Positions 25,874 to 34,093 of a stretch of 64,000 nucleotides of DNA are shown here, in pieces. How positions within the stretch are numbered: position 1 is the stretch's first letter; the number at the start of each line of letters is the position of its first letter. The translations under genes and the position numbers were made by a program. The notes beneath the pieces are model-generated. The model saw only the letters and a program-made list of their open reading frames with translations. It did not search any database and had not been told where the DNA came from. This DNA comes from CALMEC01 sp963765105 (GTDB lineage Bacteria; Actinomycetota; Thermoleophilia; Miltoncostaeales; Miltoncostaeaceae): positions 558,001 through 622,000 of the forward strand of contig CAVXUW010000002.1 of NCBI GenBank assembly GCA_963765105.1, in the 5' to 3' direction.

Positions 25874-27045
25874 AGATCGACCTCCGACGCGGCGCGCCGC
25901 GCCCGGTTGAGGGTGTCCTCGAGCGTCCGGCCCAGCGTGGTGATGTGCCCCATCTTGCGTCGCACGCGCACGTCGGCCTTGCCGTAAAGGTGGAGGTGCG
26001 CGCCGGGCACCGACAATGCGCCGCCGACCGGGGTTCTCGCGGGGCCGTCCCGAGTGCCGAGCAGGTTGACCATCACGGCTTTGGGGCTGCGCATGTCAAC
26101 CGACCCGAGGGGAAGATCGAGGACCCCCCGAAGGTGGTTCTCGAACTGGGAGGTCTCGCATGCTTCGATGGTGTAGTGGCCGGAGTTATGGGGCCGGGGC
26201 GCAAGCTCGTTGATGACAACACGACCGTCGGCCAGGGCAAAGAGCTCGACGCCCATTACCCCGATAGCGTCGGCGGCAACTGCCGCGGACACGGCCATCT
26301 CCTCCGCCCGTTCGGCGTCGCCCGGGTCGATCGGCGCGGGAACCAGCACCTCGTGACAGACATGTTCGCGCTGGCGTGTCTCGGCCACCGGGTAGGGAAT
26401 GAGCTGGCCGCTGGGGCGCCGCGCAACTATCACCGCCAGCTCCCGTTCGAACGGCACAAACTCCTCCACGAGCACGCCGTTGCCGCGGTCGAGGCGAGCG
26501 AATGCCTCCTGAGCCTCGTCGCGGTTGCGGCAGGTGGCGTTTCCGTAGCCGTCGTACCCGAGAGTGCGCGACTTCAGCATCACCGGCCATCCGAGGTCAC
26601 GACCGATGGCATCGAGATCAGACGCCTGCTCGGCGACGGCAAATGACGGGACGGGAAGCCCGTGCGACCGCAGGAGCTCTTTCTGCAGTGCTTTGTCTTG
26701 AACCGTGGCAATGGCTGTGGCGCCCGGTCGTACGATCGTGCCGCGCGCCTCCACGGCAGCCAATGCCGACGCCGCGACAAACTCGTTCTCCAACGTGACC
26801 ACCCCGCAGGCTGCCGCCAGACGTGCCACATCGTCGGCGTTCGTCCAATCGCCGTCGATCAATCCGGTGGCGACCCCCGCTGCCGGATCGCCGGCGTGGC
26901 CCAGCACCGCCACGCGGATTCCCAACGGCCAGGCCGCCAGGCAGGTCATGCGGGCCAGCTGACCGGCCCCGACGATGCCCACGTCGTATGCACGCTCACC
27001 ACCTGTCGACGACGCCGCTTTCGTGGACGGGGCAAGGGAGGTCAC
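25870..27045 (-). CDS. purK: N5-carboxyaminoimidazole ribonucleotide synthase
   Basis: PurK is an ATP-grasp enzyme that carboxylates AIR to N5-CAIR for PurE. The 391-residue protein shows VGIVGAGQLARM, TLENEFV, VQDKALQKELL, PVMLKSRTLGYDGYGNA, VLVEEFVPFERELAV and the C-terminal ELAPRPHNSGHYTIEAC. GTG 27045 is preferred to an upstream start (27075) because a TAGCGT hexamer lies 7 nt before it. The first 20 residues are a low-complexity tail before the core fold. Confidence 0.93.
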   Translation of the reverse strand: MTSLAPSTKAASSTGGERAYDVGIVGAGQLARMTCLAAWPLGIRVAVLGHAGDPAAGVATGLIDGDWTNADDVARLAAACGVVTLENEFVAASALAAVEARGTIVRPGATAIATVQDKALQKELLRSHGLPVPSFAVAEQASDLDAIGRDLGWPVMLKSRTLGYDGYGNATCRNRDEAQEAFARLDRGNGVLVEEFVPFERELAVIVARRPSGQLIPYPVAETRQREHVCHEVLVPAPIDPGDAERAEEMAVSAAVAADAIGVMGVELFALADGRVVINELAPRPHNSGHYTIEACETSQFENHLRGVLDLPLGSVDMRSPKAVMVNLLGTRDGPARTPVGGALSVPGAHLHLYGKADVRVRRKMGHITTLGRTLEDTLNRARRAASEVDL

Positions 27046-27052
27046 GCGCGGG

Positions 27053-27058
27053 ACGCTA
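27053..27058 (-). promoter_or_regulatory. TAGCGT -10-like hexamer for purK
   Basis: Minus-strand TAGCGT ends 7 nt before the GTG of purK. No ribosome binding site is present, suggesting leaderless purKE mRNA. Confidence 0.4.
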
Positions 27059-27093
27059 CCAACCGGCCGCCCCAACCCCTACGCCCCGCTTGC

Positions 27094-27099
27094 TAAACT
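27094..27099 (+). promoter_or_regulatory. -10 element of tRNA-Val
   Basis: TAAACT lies 12 nt before the first base of tRNA-Val. The -35 is not evident. Confidence 0.4.
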
Positions 27100-27111
27100 C
27101 ACCGGCGACCC

Positions 27112-27184
27112 GGGCGATTAGCTCAGTTGGGAGAGCACCAGCTCGACAAGCTGGGGGTCACTGGTTCGAGCCCAGTATCGCCCA
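27112..27184 (+). tRNA. tRNA-Val (anticodon GAC)
   Basis: The acceptor GGGCGAT pairs with ATCGCCC. The anticodon stem CCAGC/GCTGG holds the loop TCGACAA, giving GAC. The T-arm is ACTGG TTCGAGC CCAGT and the discriminator is A. CCA is not encoded. Confidence 0.96.
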
Positions 27185-27195
27185 TTTACTGTGAC

Positions 27196-27216
27196 CAACG
27201 GCGTCCCTGGCCGTTG
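27196..27216 (+). terminator. Possible terminator of tRNA-Val
   Basis: CAACGGC and GCCGTTG form a 7-bp stem with a 7-nt loop, 11 bp after the tRNA. There is no T-tract, so support is modest. Confidence 0.4.
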
Positions 27217-27287
27217 CTTCGCCCCGAAACACATGGGGTGCCTTCCCCGAGTCCGCAATCTCGGTCGTTTGTGCGAGGATTGAGAGG

Positions 27288-28634
27288 TTGAGCAGGGGCG
27301 ATCACACGAACCGCGCGGTTCGCCGGGGTGGTGAAAAAGCTCCTCCGTCGACTCGGGCACTTCTGATCCGTTTTGCGGTGGCTGGGTTGTTAGCGCTTGT
27401 CGCCGTCACCGTTGCGATGGCCTTGATCAGTCGCCGGGTCGCCGAGCGCGTCGGCATTGACGAGGCGAAGCGCGTTGCGTCGGAGGCCGGTCGGGGGTTC
27501 GTCGAACCGATCCTCACCGACGGGATTCTCACGAGTGATGCGGCCGCCGTTACGACGGTCAACGACGTCGTGCTGCGAAGTGTCAAGAAGGGGGACTTGG
27601 TTCGCGTCAAGGTCTGGCGACAGGACGGGACCATCATCTACTCCGACGAGTCACGTCTCATTGGGCGACGTTTCCGTCCAGGACTCAAGGAGGACCTGAA
27701 CATCGCCAACCCGGTGCAGGCCGAGATCAGCTCCCTCAACGAGCCGGAGAACCAATATGAGGCGTCGCAGGGTCAGCTCCTCGAGACGTATCTCCCCATC
27801 AACACGCCGAACGGCACGCCGGTGCTGTTTGAGGCGTACTTTCGCTACGAGGGCGTCGTGGACTTGGGTCGGAGCATCTGGCTCAACTTCGCGATGATCG
27901 CAATCGGAGCGCTGATCTTGCTGCAGCTGGTCCAATTGCCTCTTGCGGCATCCCTCGCGTCATCGTTGCGGAAAAGCCAGGCGAAACGGGAGATGCTCCT
28001 GCAACATGCCGTCGAGGCCTCCGAACGCGAACGTGGTCGGATTGCCCGGGATCTGCACGATGGCGTTGTACAGGATCTGAGCGGCGTGTCGTACGCGCTT
28101 GCGGCACTCGCGCGAAATGCCGACATGAGCGCGGCCAATCAGGAAGCTCTCGGCACAACCAGCAGCCAGATCCGCGACAGTGTTGGATCGTTGCGTTCTC
28201 TTCTTGTGGACATCTATCCGCCCAACCTCCATGAGGAGGGGCTTCGCACCGCCCTCGAGAACCTCGTCGGTGGTTTGACCAATCGCGGGGTGCGTGCCTC
28301 GCTTGAATGGCATTGCGACGAGTCGGCGCTTCCAAGGAATGTCGAGGCGCTGCTCTATCGCGGTGCGCAGGAAGCCATCCGAAACATCGTGAAGCACGCG
28401 AAAGCCGAGAGCGTGAGGTTGGTGGTCTCCGACGACCACCACCACGTCATCTTGGTGGTCGATGACGACGGCAGCGGCTTCGAGCCGAGTGAGCTTCCGG
28501 ACGCCATGGGTGACGGGCACGTTGGGCTTCGGGCGTTGTCGGACCTGGTTGCAGAGGCTGGCGGCACCGTCGAGATCGCGTCTGCTCCCGGGCGTGGCGC
28601 GGAGGTGCGGGTTGAGGTCCCGCTTGGGCCATGA
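27288..28634 (+). CDS. Sensor histidine kinase, NarL/DegS type
   Basis: This 448-residue membrane kinase pairs with the following regulator. An N-terminal TM (FAVAGLLALVAVTVAMALI) precedes an extracytoplasmic sensor of about 140 residues (DLVRVKVWRQDGTIIYSDES, Cache-like), then a second TM (NFAMIAIGALILLQLVQL). The HisKA_3 dimerisation segment is RIARDLHDGVVQDLSGVSYA, with the phospho-acceptor His in DLHDG. A HATPase domain follows with EAIRNIVKHAKA, VDDDGSGFE and GHVGLRALSDL. The start is TTG with GAGAGG immediately upstream. ATGA overlap with the regulator gene. Confidence 0.9.
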   Translation: MSRGDHTNRAVRRGGEKAPPSTRALLIRFAVAGLLALVAVTVAMALISRRVAERVGIDEAKRVASEAGRGFVEPILTDGILTSDAAAVTTVNDVVLRSVKKGDLVRVKVWRQDGTIIYSDESRLIGRRFRPGLKEDLNIANPVQAEISSLNEPENQYEASQGQLLETYLPINTPNGTPVLFEAYFRYEGVVDLGRSIWLNFAMIAIGALILLQLVQLPLAASLASSLRKSQAKREMLLQHAVEASERERGRIARDLHDGVVQDLSGVSYALAALARNADMSAANQEALGTTSSQIRDSVGSLRSLLVDIYPPNLHEEGLRTALENLVGGLTNRGVRASLEWHCDESALPRNVEALLYRGAQEAIRNIVKHAKAESVRLVVSDDHHHVILVVDDDGSGFEPSELPDAMGDGHVGLRALSDLVAEAGGTVEIASAPGRGAEVRVEVPLGP

Positions 28635-29266
28635 TTCGGGTGCTCGTTGTCGATGACCACGCCGTGGTTCGTGCCGGGCTCACGCAGCTGATCGGGACGA
28701 CGTCCGACCTTGACCCGGTCGGTACGGCGTCGGACGGGGAAGAGGCCTTGGAACGGGTGGCGGAGCTTCATCCGGACGTCGTGCTCATGGACTTGTCGAT
28801 GCCGGGTGGCCTGGACGGAGTGAGTGCGACCACGCGGATTTGCGCCGCCCACCCCGACGTCAAGGTGCTCGTGTTGACATCGATGAGTGAGCAAAGCCGG
28901 ATTGTCGAAGCGATTCAGGCCGGGGCGGCGGGATACCTCCTCAAAAACGCGGAACCGGCCCAGATCTTCTCCGCTATCCGAGCCGTCATCGACGGGGGGC
29001 TCCCCCTTGACCCGTTCGTTGCTCGGGCCCTCATGACCGCCCAGACCCCGGTGGGGGCCGTTGCGCTCACCGATCGGGAGCGCCAAGTGCTCGAGCTCGT
29101 TCGTGAGGGGCTGCCGAACAAACTGATCGCGCGCCGATTGGAGATCACCGAGCGCACGGTCAAAGCCCACCTCGGCTCAGTCTTCCAGCGCCTGGGTGTG
29201 ACCGACCGGACACAAGCGGCCCTCTGGGCCGCCGAGCACCTCCGCCTGCCCGAGCGTGAGTCGTGA
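28631..29266 (+). CDS. Response regulator, NarL/LuxR type
   Basis: This 211-residue regulator has a receiver domain with acidic pocket D8-D9, phospho-acceptor D54 (DVVLMD) and the late Lys in GYLLKNAE. A LuxR-type DNA-binding domain follows: LTDRERQVLELVREGLPNKL, then RRLEITERTVKAHLGSVFQR. It overlaps the kinase gene by 4 bp. The Ser/Gly-repeat gene and the glycosyltransferase operon that follow on the other strand are possible targets; that is speculation from position. Confidence 0.93.
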   Translation: MIRVLVVDDHAVVRAGLTQLIGTTSDLDPVGTASDGEEALERVAELHPDVVLMDLSMPGGLDGVSATTRICAAHPDVKVLVLTSMSEQSRIVEAIQAGAAGYLLKNAEPAQIFSAIRAVIDGGLPLDPFVARALMTAQTPVGAVALTDRERQVLELVREGLPNKLIARRLEITERTVKAHLGSVFQRLGVTDRTQAALWAAEHLRLPERES

Positions 29267-29270
29267 TCGC

Positions 29271-30011
29271 CTAGTCGTCGTCGAAGCCGCCCGATCCGCC
29301 GCTGCCCGAGCCGGAACTATCGCCGCCACCGGAACCCGACGAGCCGGAGCCGCTGCTGCCCGAGCCGGATGAGCCGGAGCCGCTGCTGCCCGAGCCGGAA
29401 CTGTCGCCGCCACCGGAACCCGACGAGCCGGAGCCGCTGCTGCCCGAGCCGGATGAGCCGGAGCCGCTGCTGCCCGAGCCGGATGAGGGGCTGCTGGGTG
29501 CCGGGGCTGGGGAGGCTTTCGGCGCGCTGCGCGACGGAGTGGGTTGTGCGGGTCGCCTGGTGGTCGCCGCCTGAGCCCCGCCACTCGACGTTTTCGCGGG
29601 GGCCTTAACGGGCGCCTTCGACGGAGCGCTCGAGAGTTTCGGGGCCTCGGGAGTCGGCGCCGATCTCGTGGCGGCCGGTGACGGTTGCGGCGCTGTTCGG
29701 CCGGACGCGGGGATCACGGGAGGGTTCCACAAGGAGGTCGGTTCGGCCGCGGAGAGTCCGTCGGGCATGAGAACGTTGTCGACAACGGCGATCGCTCCGG
29801 CGGCCGCGACGGCGCCGACGGCAATCAACGCGCCGCTGGTCATCCGTCGCCGGCGGGTGTATCGATCCTCCGGGGAAGGCGGTGCGTCACCGAGGACGGT
29901 GCGAATCGGTACCTCGGGTGTCTCCGGGGTGAGCCGAATTCGTGTGCGACCATCGTTTGGGCTGGGCATCGACGGGTTCATGCGGATCATGGTGACGGAA
30001 GGTGACGTCAC
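29271..30011 (-). CDS. Membrane-anchored Ser/Gly-repeat protein
   Basis: The 246-residue protein has a cytoplasmic N-terminus of about 55 residues ending in RRRRM. One TM segment follows (TSGALIAVGAVAAAGAIAVV), then a Pro/Ala/Ser-rich extracellular linker. About 70 residues of Gly/Ser repeats (SGSGSSGSGS units interrupted twice by GGGDSSG) end in the acidic tail GGFDDD. No enzyme motif is seen. The repeats are encoded by near-identical DNA. It may be a cell-wall spacer or surface protein. A start at ATG 29990 (MIRMNPS) is possible. Confidence 0.75.
   Translation of the reverse strand: MTSPSVTMIRMNPSMPSPNDGRTRIRLTPETPEVPIRTVLGDAPPSPEDRYTRRRRMTSGALIAVGAVAAAGAIAVVDNVLMPDGLSAAEPTSLWNPPVIPASGRTAPQPSPAATRSAPTPEAPKLSSAPSKAPVKAPAKTSSGGAQAATTRRPAQPTPSRSAPKASPAPAPSSPSSGSGSSGSGSSGSGSSGSGSSGSGGGDSSGSGSSGSGSSGSGSSGSGSSGSGGGDSSGSGSGGSGGFDDD
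29321..29483. repeat. 84-bp tandem repeat inside the Ser/Gly gene
   Basis: Bases 29321-29404 are repeated from 29405 and remain identical for at least 79 of 84 bases. Each copy contains a shorter 30-bp subrepeat. Such identity at the DNA level implies recent expansion or frequent slippage. Confidence 0.85.
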
Positions 30012-30038
30012 GCACCAGTGGCAATTGGTCGTAGTACC

Positions 30039-30887
30039 TCACCGCGGCTCTGACGGCGCAAGTTGGCGGTGGGCTTCCGCGACGACCCGAACGGCGAGTT
30101 CGGGGCGAGTCTGGAGAGCAGTCCATCCATGTGCGATGCGCAAGAGCGCCGCGGCGCGGTGCGAGTCGCGGTGACGGCGGTCAAACGGGGGGTGGGCGCA
30201 GGCCGTTGTGTATGCCACCTCGAATGCGTCGGCAATTGCCCAGCTTGCCGGCTGAGCGGCGAGAACCTGGGTTGCCCACACCCACGCTCCCCAGTACGTC
30301 ACGTCGCGGGCGCGAGGAGCCATCTGGCATCGATCAAAGTCGATCAGCCGCAGTCCGCTCGGGGATACCAGCACATTCCGTGGAGAGAAGTCACCATGAC
30401 TGACGACCAGGTCGCCGTCGAGGGCCGCCGGATCGAGAAGCTCGATGGTCTGAGCGTAGATTTCCTTCATGGGGCCATCGCGTAGCTCGTCGCGCTTGCG
30501 TGTGAGAGCACGCACCAAGCGTCGACCGGTGCGACGTCGCGGCACAACCACCCCAGACGCGTGGAGGTCGGCAATGAGCTGAGCCGCCATGGTTGACACG
30601 GCAACGGTCGTGCCAAGGCTTCTTCGCTGGCCGACGGTCACGCCGTCGACACGTTCCATGATCACCCAATGTTGATCGCCGGCAATGGGCTCGGGTAACC
30701 CCGGGGGCTGGCGCTCTGCGCCAAACGGTGATGCCCAGAGGGCACACATGACCGCCCAGGCGCTGCCTGCCCCGCCGGAGACGCTGCTGACGCTATCGCT
30801 GAGGTAGCGCTTTTCGACGGCGGGCCGTCCGTTCCACTCCGTGAACGCGACCGGTCGATCGGGGTGCCCCAACGTCGGGCCGTTCAT
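30039..30887 (-). CDS. APH-fold phosphotransferase (second of a pair)
   Basis: This 282-residue protein has the aminoglycoside-phosphotransferase/choline-kinase fold. The catalytic loop reads VVSHGDFSPRNVLV (HGDxxxxN) and the metal-binding motif is LRLIDFDRCQMAP; an HWVIMERVDG hinge precedes. Substrates of the fold include aminoglycosides, choline, sugars and lipids. ATG 30887 is in an ATGA overlap with the first kinase gene; a longer upstream frame is Arg/Pro-rich and rejected. It is the last gene of the glycosyltransferase/ABC operon, so a sugar or lipid-sugar substrate is likely by context. Confidence 0.82.
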   Translation of the reverse strand: MNGPTLGHPDRPVAFTEWNGRPAVEKRYLSDSVSSVSGGAGSAWAVMCALWASPFGAERQPPGLPEPIAGDQHWVIMERVDGVTVGQRRSLGTTVAVSTMAAQLIADLHASGVVVPRRRTGRRLVRALTRKRDELRDGPMKEIYAQTIELLDPAALDGDLVVSHGDFSPRNVLVSPSGLRLIDFDRCQMAPRARDVTYWGAWVWATQVLAAQPASWAIADAFEVAYTTACAHPPFDRRHRDSHRAAALLRIAHGWTALQTRPELAVRVVAEAHRQLAPSEPR

Positions 30888-31735
30888 GAGGCGCAGAGTG
30901 CGAGGAGCTGTTGCCGGTCGTCGGGCTGGTGGTGGCGCGACTCGGCCAGGCCGGCGAGTCGCACCAGGGCGAGTCGGGTCCATCCGTCGACATCGCCGGC
31001 GACCGGGCCGTAGCCCCTGCGAAGCTCAGTGATCGCGTCGTCGGTGACATCCCTGTCGCGCCGGCCGAGGCACGCGTCTCGGCGCAGATGGGCCACCATG
31101 TTGCCGATATCGAGGGCTGCCGGCGCCATCGCAGCGTCATCCAGATCGATCCAAAACACCTGCTCCTCGACACAGACGACCTGCCGGGGATGGCAGTCGC
31201 GATGGGCCGGGACGAGGGGTTCGGTGGTCACGTGGACGGTCGCGGCGATGACCTCGTCAGCCGCGGCTGCGGTTGCCGGGGTCGCACGACGGCGAAGCTG
31301 CAGGGCTTCGCGGTCAATGGTCCATTCGCGATCGAAAAGGGCGCCACAGTCGTGGAGCGCGTGAAGCGCCTCTCCGACCTGATGGGCCGCCGCGACGAAC
31401 TGATCGTCGTCGACCTCGTCGTAGATGGTCCCCTCACGCCAACTGACGAGTGAGACATGGCCGTCGTCATCAACGCCGAGCGTGCGGGGAACCTGATCGC
31501 GAACGGGGGTGTCCGCAAGGAGGCGAAGTCGGCGGTCGTTCCCGCGAGCGCGTGGGCTCGCGAAGACCTTCAACACCGCCAACCCCTGTCGGGTGTCGAC
31601 CAGGCTCGCGGCGCGACGGCCTGGGAGATATCGGAGCAGTCGAATGAACCGGCCATCGGGGCAGAGGTCGGTCGCGGCGTCCGACCAGACGACCAGGGCG
31701 TCATCGGTGATGGCCGGATGATCCTCAGGCCACAA
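30884..31735 (-). CDS. APH-fold phosphotransferase (first of a pair)
   Basis: This 283-residue APH-fold protein has the catalytic loop VPAHRDCHPRQVVC (HRDCHPRQ, with Gln where Asn is usual) and FWIDLDDAAMAP as the metal motif. VVSWREGTIYDE-like text (VSLVSWREGTIYDEVDDD) forms the hinge. The TTG at 31735 is chosen because GGGAGG lies exactly 6 nt upstream; it overlaps the preceding glycosyltransferase by 11 bp. The Asn-to-Gln change in the loop may alter metal binding. It is followed by the second APH-fold gene with a 4-bp overlap. Confidence 0.8.
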   Translation of the reverse strand: MWPEDHPAITDDALVVWSDAATDLCPDGRFIRLLRYLPGRRAASLVDTRQGLAVLKVFASPRARGNDRRLRLLADTPVRDQVPRTLGVDDDGHVSLVSWREGTIYDEVDDDQFVAAAHQVGEALHALHDCGALFDREWTIDREALQLRRRATPATAAAADEVIAATVHVTTEPLVPAHRDCHPRQVVCVEEQVFWIDLDDAAMAPAALDIGNMVAHLRRDACLGRRDRDVTDDAITELRRGYGPVAGDVDGWTRLALVRLAGLAESRHHQPDDRQQLLALCAS

Positions 31736-32909
31736 CGTGGGCCTCCCGACGGTAAATCGCCTGCTCGATCTCGCTCTCGATCGTCGCAACACGTGCGTCC
31801 CAGCTGTGCTCGCGAAGGGCAAGAATCCGTGCTCGGGCGGCCCGCGCGTGCGCGGGCTCGGTCAGTGCTTCGGTGATGCCCGTGGCGAGGGCGGCGCTGT
31901 CTCCAGGGCGGACGAGGATGCCGAGTGCGCCGTTGTCCAGGGCGGTGCGCACTTGTCCCAGGTCGCTTGCCACAACGGGGACGCCGGCGGCGAGGTACTC
32001 GAACAGCTTGAGCGGTGAGAAGGCAAAGCCCTCGAGCGGGGGGTACGGGGCGATGGCCACGTCGGATGCGGCCAGGACCCGAGGAATCTGGTCGTGCGGG
32101 CGCTGGCCCAACCAAATCACACGCGCTCCCACACCGAGTGCGTCAGCCACGGCCGCGAGGCGCGCGCGTTCCGGGCCGTCGCCGGCGACGGCCAGACGCA
32201 CATTCTCGGGGAGGTCGCGGAGGGCCGCGATGGCGATGTCCAGGCCGTGCCACGCCCGCAGCGATCCCACGAACGTCACAACCACCGCATCCTGGGGGAG
32301 TGCCAACGCCTCACGCGCAACGGCACGGTCCTCGCGCACCATGAATCGGTCGGTCGCGACGCCGTTGGGCACAACCGTTACCTGCGCCTGAGGTGCCACG
32401 TCGAGGATCATCTCCTTGAGCTCATTGCTCACCGCGATGCACATGTCCGCGCCCTCGAGCACCTCACGCTCGCGTTCTTGCGCCAACGACGTGAGATGGA
32501 GTCCCCGCCACGCTGCCTCCTCACGGGCGAGGAGAGCGTTGACTTCGAGCAGGTGTGGCACGCCGAAGTGGTGTGCCAGCCGGCGTCCTGCGGTACCAAA
32601 AAGTGAGAGGCGTTCGTAGATCGCGTCGGTGCCAAAGCTGTCGATGGGTGCCTCGGCGGTGACCGCAGTTTGCTCGACGAATGCCAGCTTGCGTCGTTCG
32701 CGTTCGATGCCCTCCGCCCGGCCGGGATGCGGTGTCAGGTACGTCGAGAACTGTGAGGGAGGAGGCTCGTGGCTGGCAACCCCGATGGCGAGGACATCGT
32801 GCCCATGGCGCTGAAAGCCGTTGGCGACGGCGAGAAAGTGAATCGCGGCGCCTTTGCTGTCATCCGGGATGCGAATCCCCAGGTCCGTGCACATCATGGC
32901 GATACGCAT
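31725..32909 (-). CDS. GT4-family glycosyltransferase
   Basis: This 394-residue GT-B enzyme begins with MRIAMMCTDLG and a KGAAIHFLAVANGFQRHGHD acceptor-side loop. The C-terminal donor-binding half has TVVPNGVATDRF, VTFVGSLRAWHGLDIAI, VAGDGPERARL and the E-x7-E region in FSPLKLFEYLAAGVPVVASD. It transfers a sugar from a nucleotide donor, probably onto a lipid carrier or glycan. The neighbouring GT4 gene touches it by one base (TGATG), so the two are likely translated together. Confidence 0.88.
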   Translation of the reverse strand: MRIAMMCTDLGIRIPDDSKGAAIHFLAVANGFQRHGHDVLAIGVASHEPPPSQFSTYLTPHPGRAEGIERERRKLAFVEQTAVTAEAPIDSFGTDAIYERLSLFGTAGRRLAHHFGVPHLLEVNALLAREEAAWRGLHLTSLAQEREREVLEGADMCIAVSNELKEMILDVAPQAQVTVVPNGVATDRFMVREDRAVAREALALPQDAVVVTFVGSLRAWHGLDIAIAALRDLPENVRLAVAGDGPERARLAAVADALGVGARVIWLGQRPHDQIPRVLAASDVAIAPYPPLEGFAFSPLKLFEYLAAGVPVVASDLGQVRTALDNGALGILVRPGDSAALATGITEALTEPAHARAARARILALREHSWDARVATIESEIEQAIYRREAHVVA

Positions 32910-34093
32910 CAGGCCACAACCTCCGGGTGAAAGAGCTGCTTCAAAAGGGATGCCGAGCGGAGGGGATCGTGGTGGATGGCAACCGTGCGCCGTCCCACCT
33001 CACCCAAGTGTTGTGCGCGTTCAGGATCGTCGAGTAGGCCGCGAATGGCCTCGGCCAGACCGCGGGGGTCATCCGGTTCGACCGTGAGGCCGTTCTCGTC
33101 GTTGATGACGAGTTCCGGGATGCCAGCAACGGAGGTCGAGATCACGGGAACGGCCTGGGCCATCGCCTCCAGGAGGACGGTGGGCAGGCCGTCGCGATCG
33201 CCGTCGGCGCTGACGCGGCAGGGCAGCACGACGAGGGCGGCGCGACCGTAGGCGTCCTGAACGTCCGGAAACGCCTGCGGGCCCGCGAACGTCACGCGAT
33301 CATCGACGCCGAGGGCGACGGAAAGTCGTTCCAGATCTCCGAGGAGTGGCCCGGCGCCGATGATCTCGACCTGAGCATCGGGGTGGTGCGTTGCCACGAG
33401 TGCGAATGCGCGGATGAGGGTGTCGACGCCCTTCTTCTCGATGAGCCGCGCCACGCACAAGATCACCCCGTCGCGGGCCGGTCCCGGGCTCACGTTGGGA
33501 ACGTCCATGCCGTTGGGGATGTGGTGCACGGGAGTGTTGTCCAAGACGGTCGCCAGATGCTCGGCGTTGTGTGCGGAGACCGTGACGACTCCGGACACGC
33601 CGCGAAGGCGGCGTTGAAGCTGCGGGGCATTGTCGTTGTGGAAGACGTCTTTGGCGTGGGCGGTCACCGTGACAGGAACGTTGATGAGGCGTCCGGCGAT
33701 GGTCGCGACCTCGGCCGCGGCGGTCGCGAAGTGGGCGTGGAGGTGAACCACTCCGACCGTTCGCGCACGCTGGGCCGTGAGCCCGGCCTGGACGAAGCGT
33801 TTCCACAGGTCTTGTCGCCGCGCCTGGCGGCATTCGCGAATCCAGCGGATCGGATGGCGAACGAACAGTTGGGCATGGTTGAACGCAGCTACGGAGTCGG
33901 CGACGGTTCCGAGGTAGCGCACCTCCGCGGCCACAGTGTCGACCTGGGGATGGCGTGGACCGGACTCGGGAGACAGGAGCGAGTCGATGAGCACGCGTTC
34001 GCCGAGTGACTCCAGCGAGGACAACTCGCGCACCACGAACGTCTCGGACAAGCGCGGGTAGCGCTTCAGGACGTAGAGAACGGGGCCGTTCAT
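32909..34093 (-). CDS. GT4-family glycosyltransferase
   Basis: This 394-residue GT-B enzyme has the N-terminal YVLKRYPRLSETFVVRELSS that is typical of exopolysaccharide GT4 enzymes, and HLHAHFATAAAEVATIAG. The donor side has HHIPNGMDV, ILCVARLIEKKGVDTLIRAF, EIIGAGPLLGDLERL and DGLPTVLLEAMAQAVPVIST. It lies between the ABC exporter (ATGA overlap at its start) and the second GT4 gene. This suggests successive steps in building one glycan. Confidence 0.9.
   Translation of the reverse strand: MNGPVLYVLKRYPRLSETFVVRELSSLESLGERVLIDSLLSPESGPRHPQVDTVAAEVRYLGTVADSVAAFNHAQLFVRHPIRWIRECRQARRQDLWKRFVQAGLTAQRARTVGVVHLHAHFATAAAEVATIAGRLINVPVTVTAHAKDVFHNDNAPQLQRRLRGVSGVVTVSAHNAEHLATVLDNTPVHHIPNGMDVPNVSPGPARDGVILCVARLIEKKGVDTLIRAFALVATHHPDAQVEIIGAGPLLGDLERLSVALGVDDRVTFAGPQAFPDVQDAYGRAALVVLPCRVSADGDRDGLPTVLLEAMAQAVPVISTSVAGIPELVINDENGLTVEPDDPRGLAEAIRGLLDDPERAQHLGEVGRRTVAIHHDPLRSASLLKQLFHPEVVA

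Noticed and set aside
29321..29483. CRISPR-like or other array
   Set aside because: The repeats are contiguous and in frame with a Ser/Gly protein, with no unique spacers and no cas genes.
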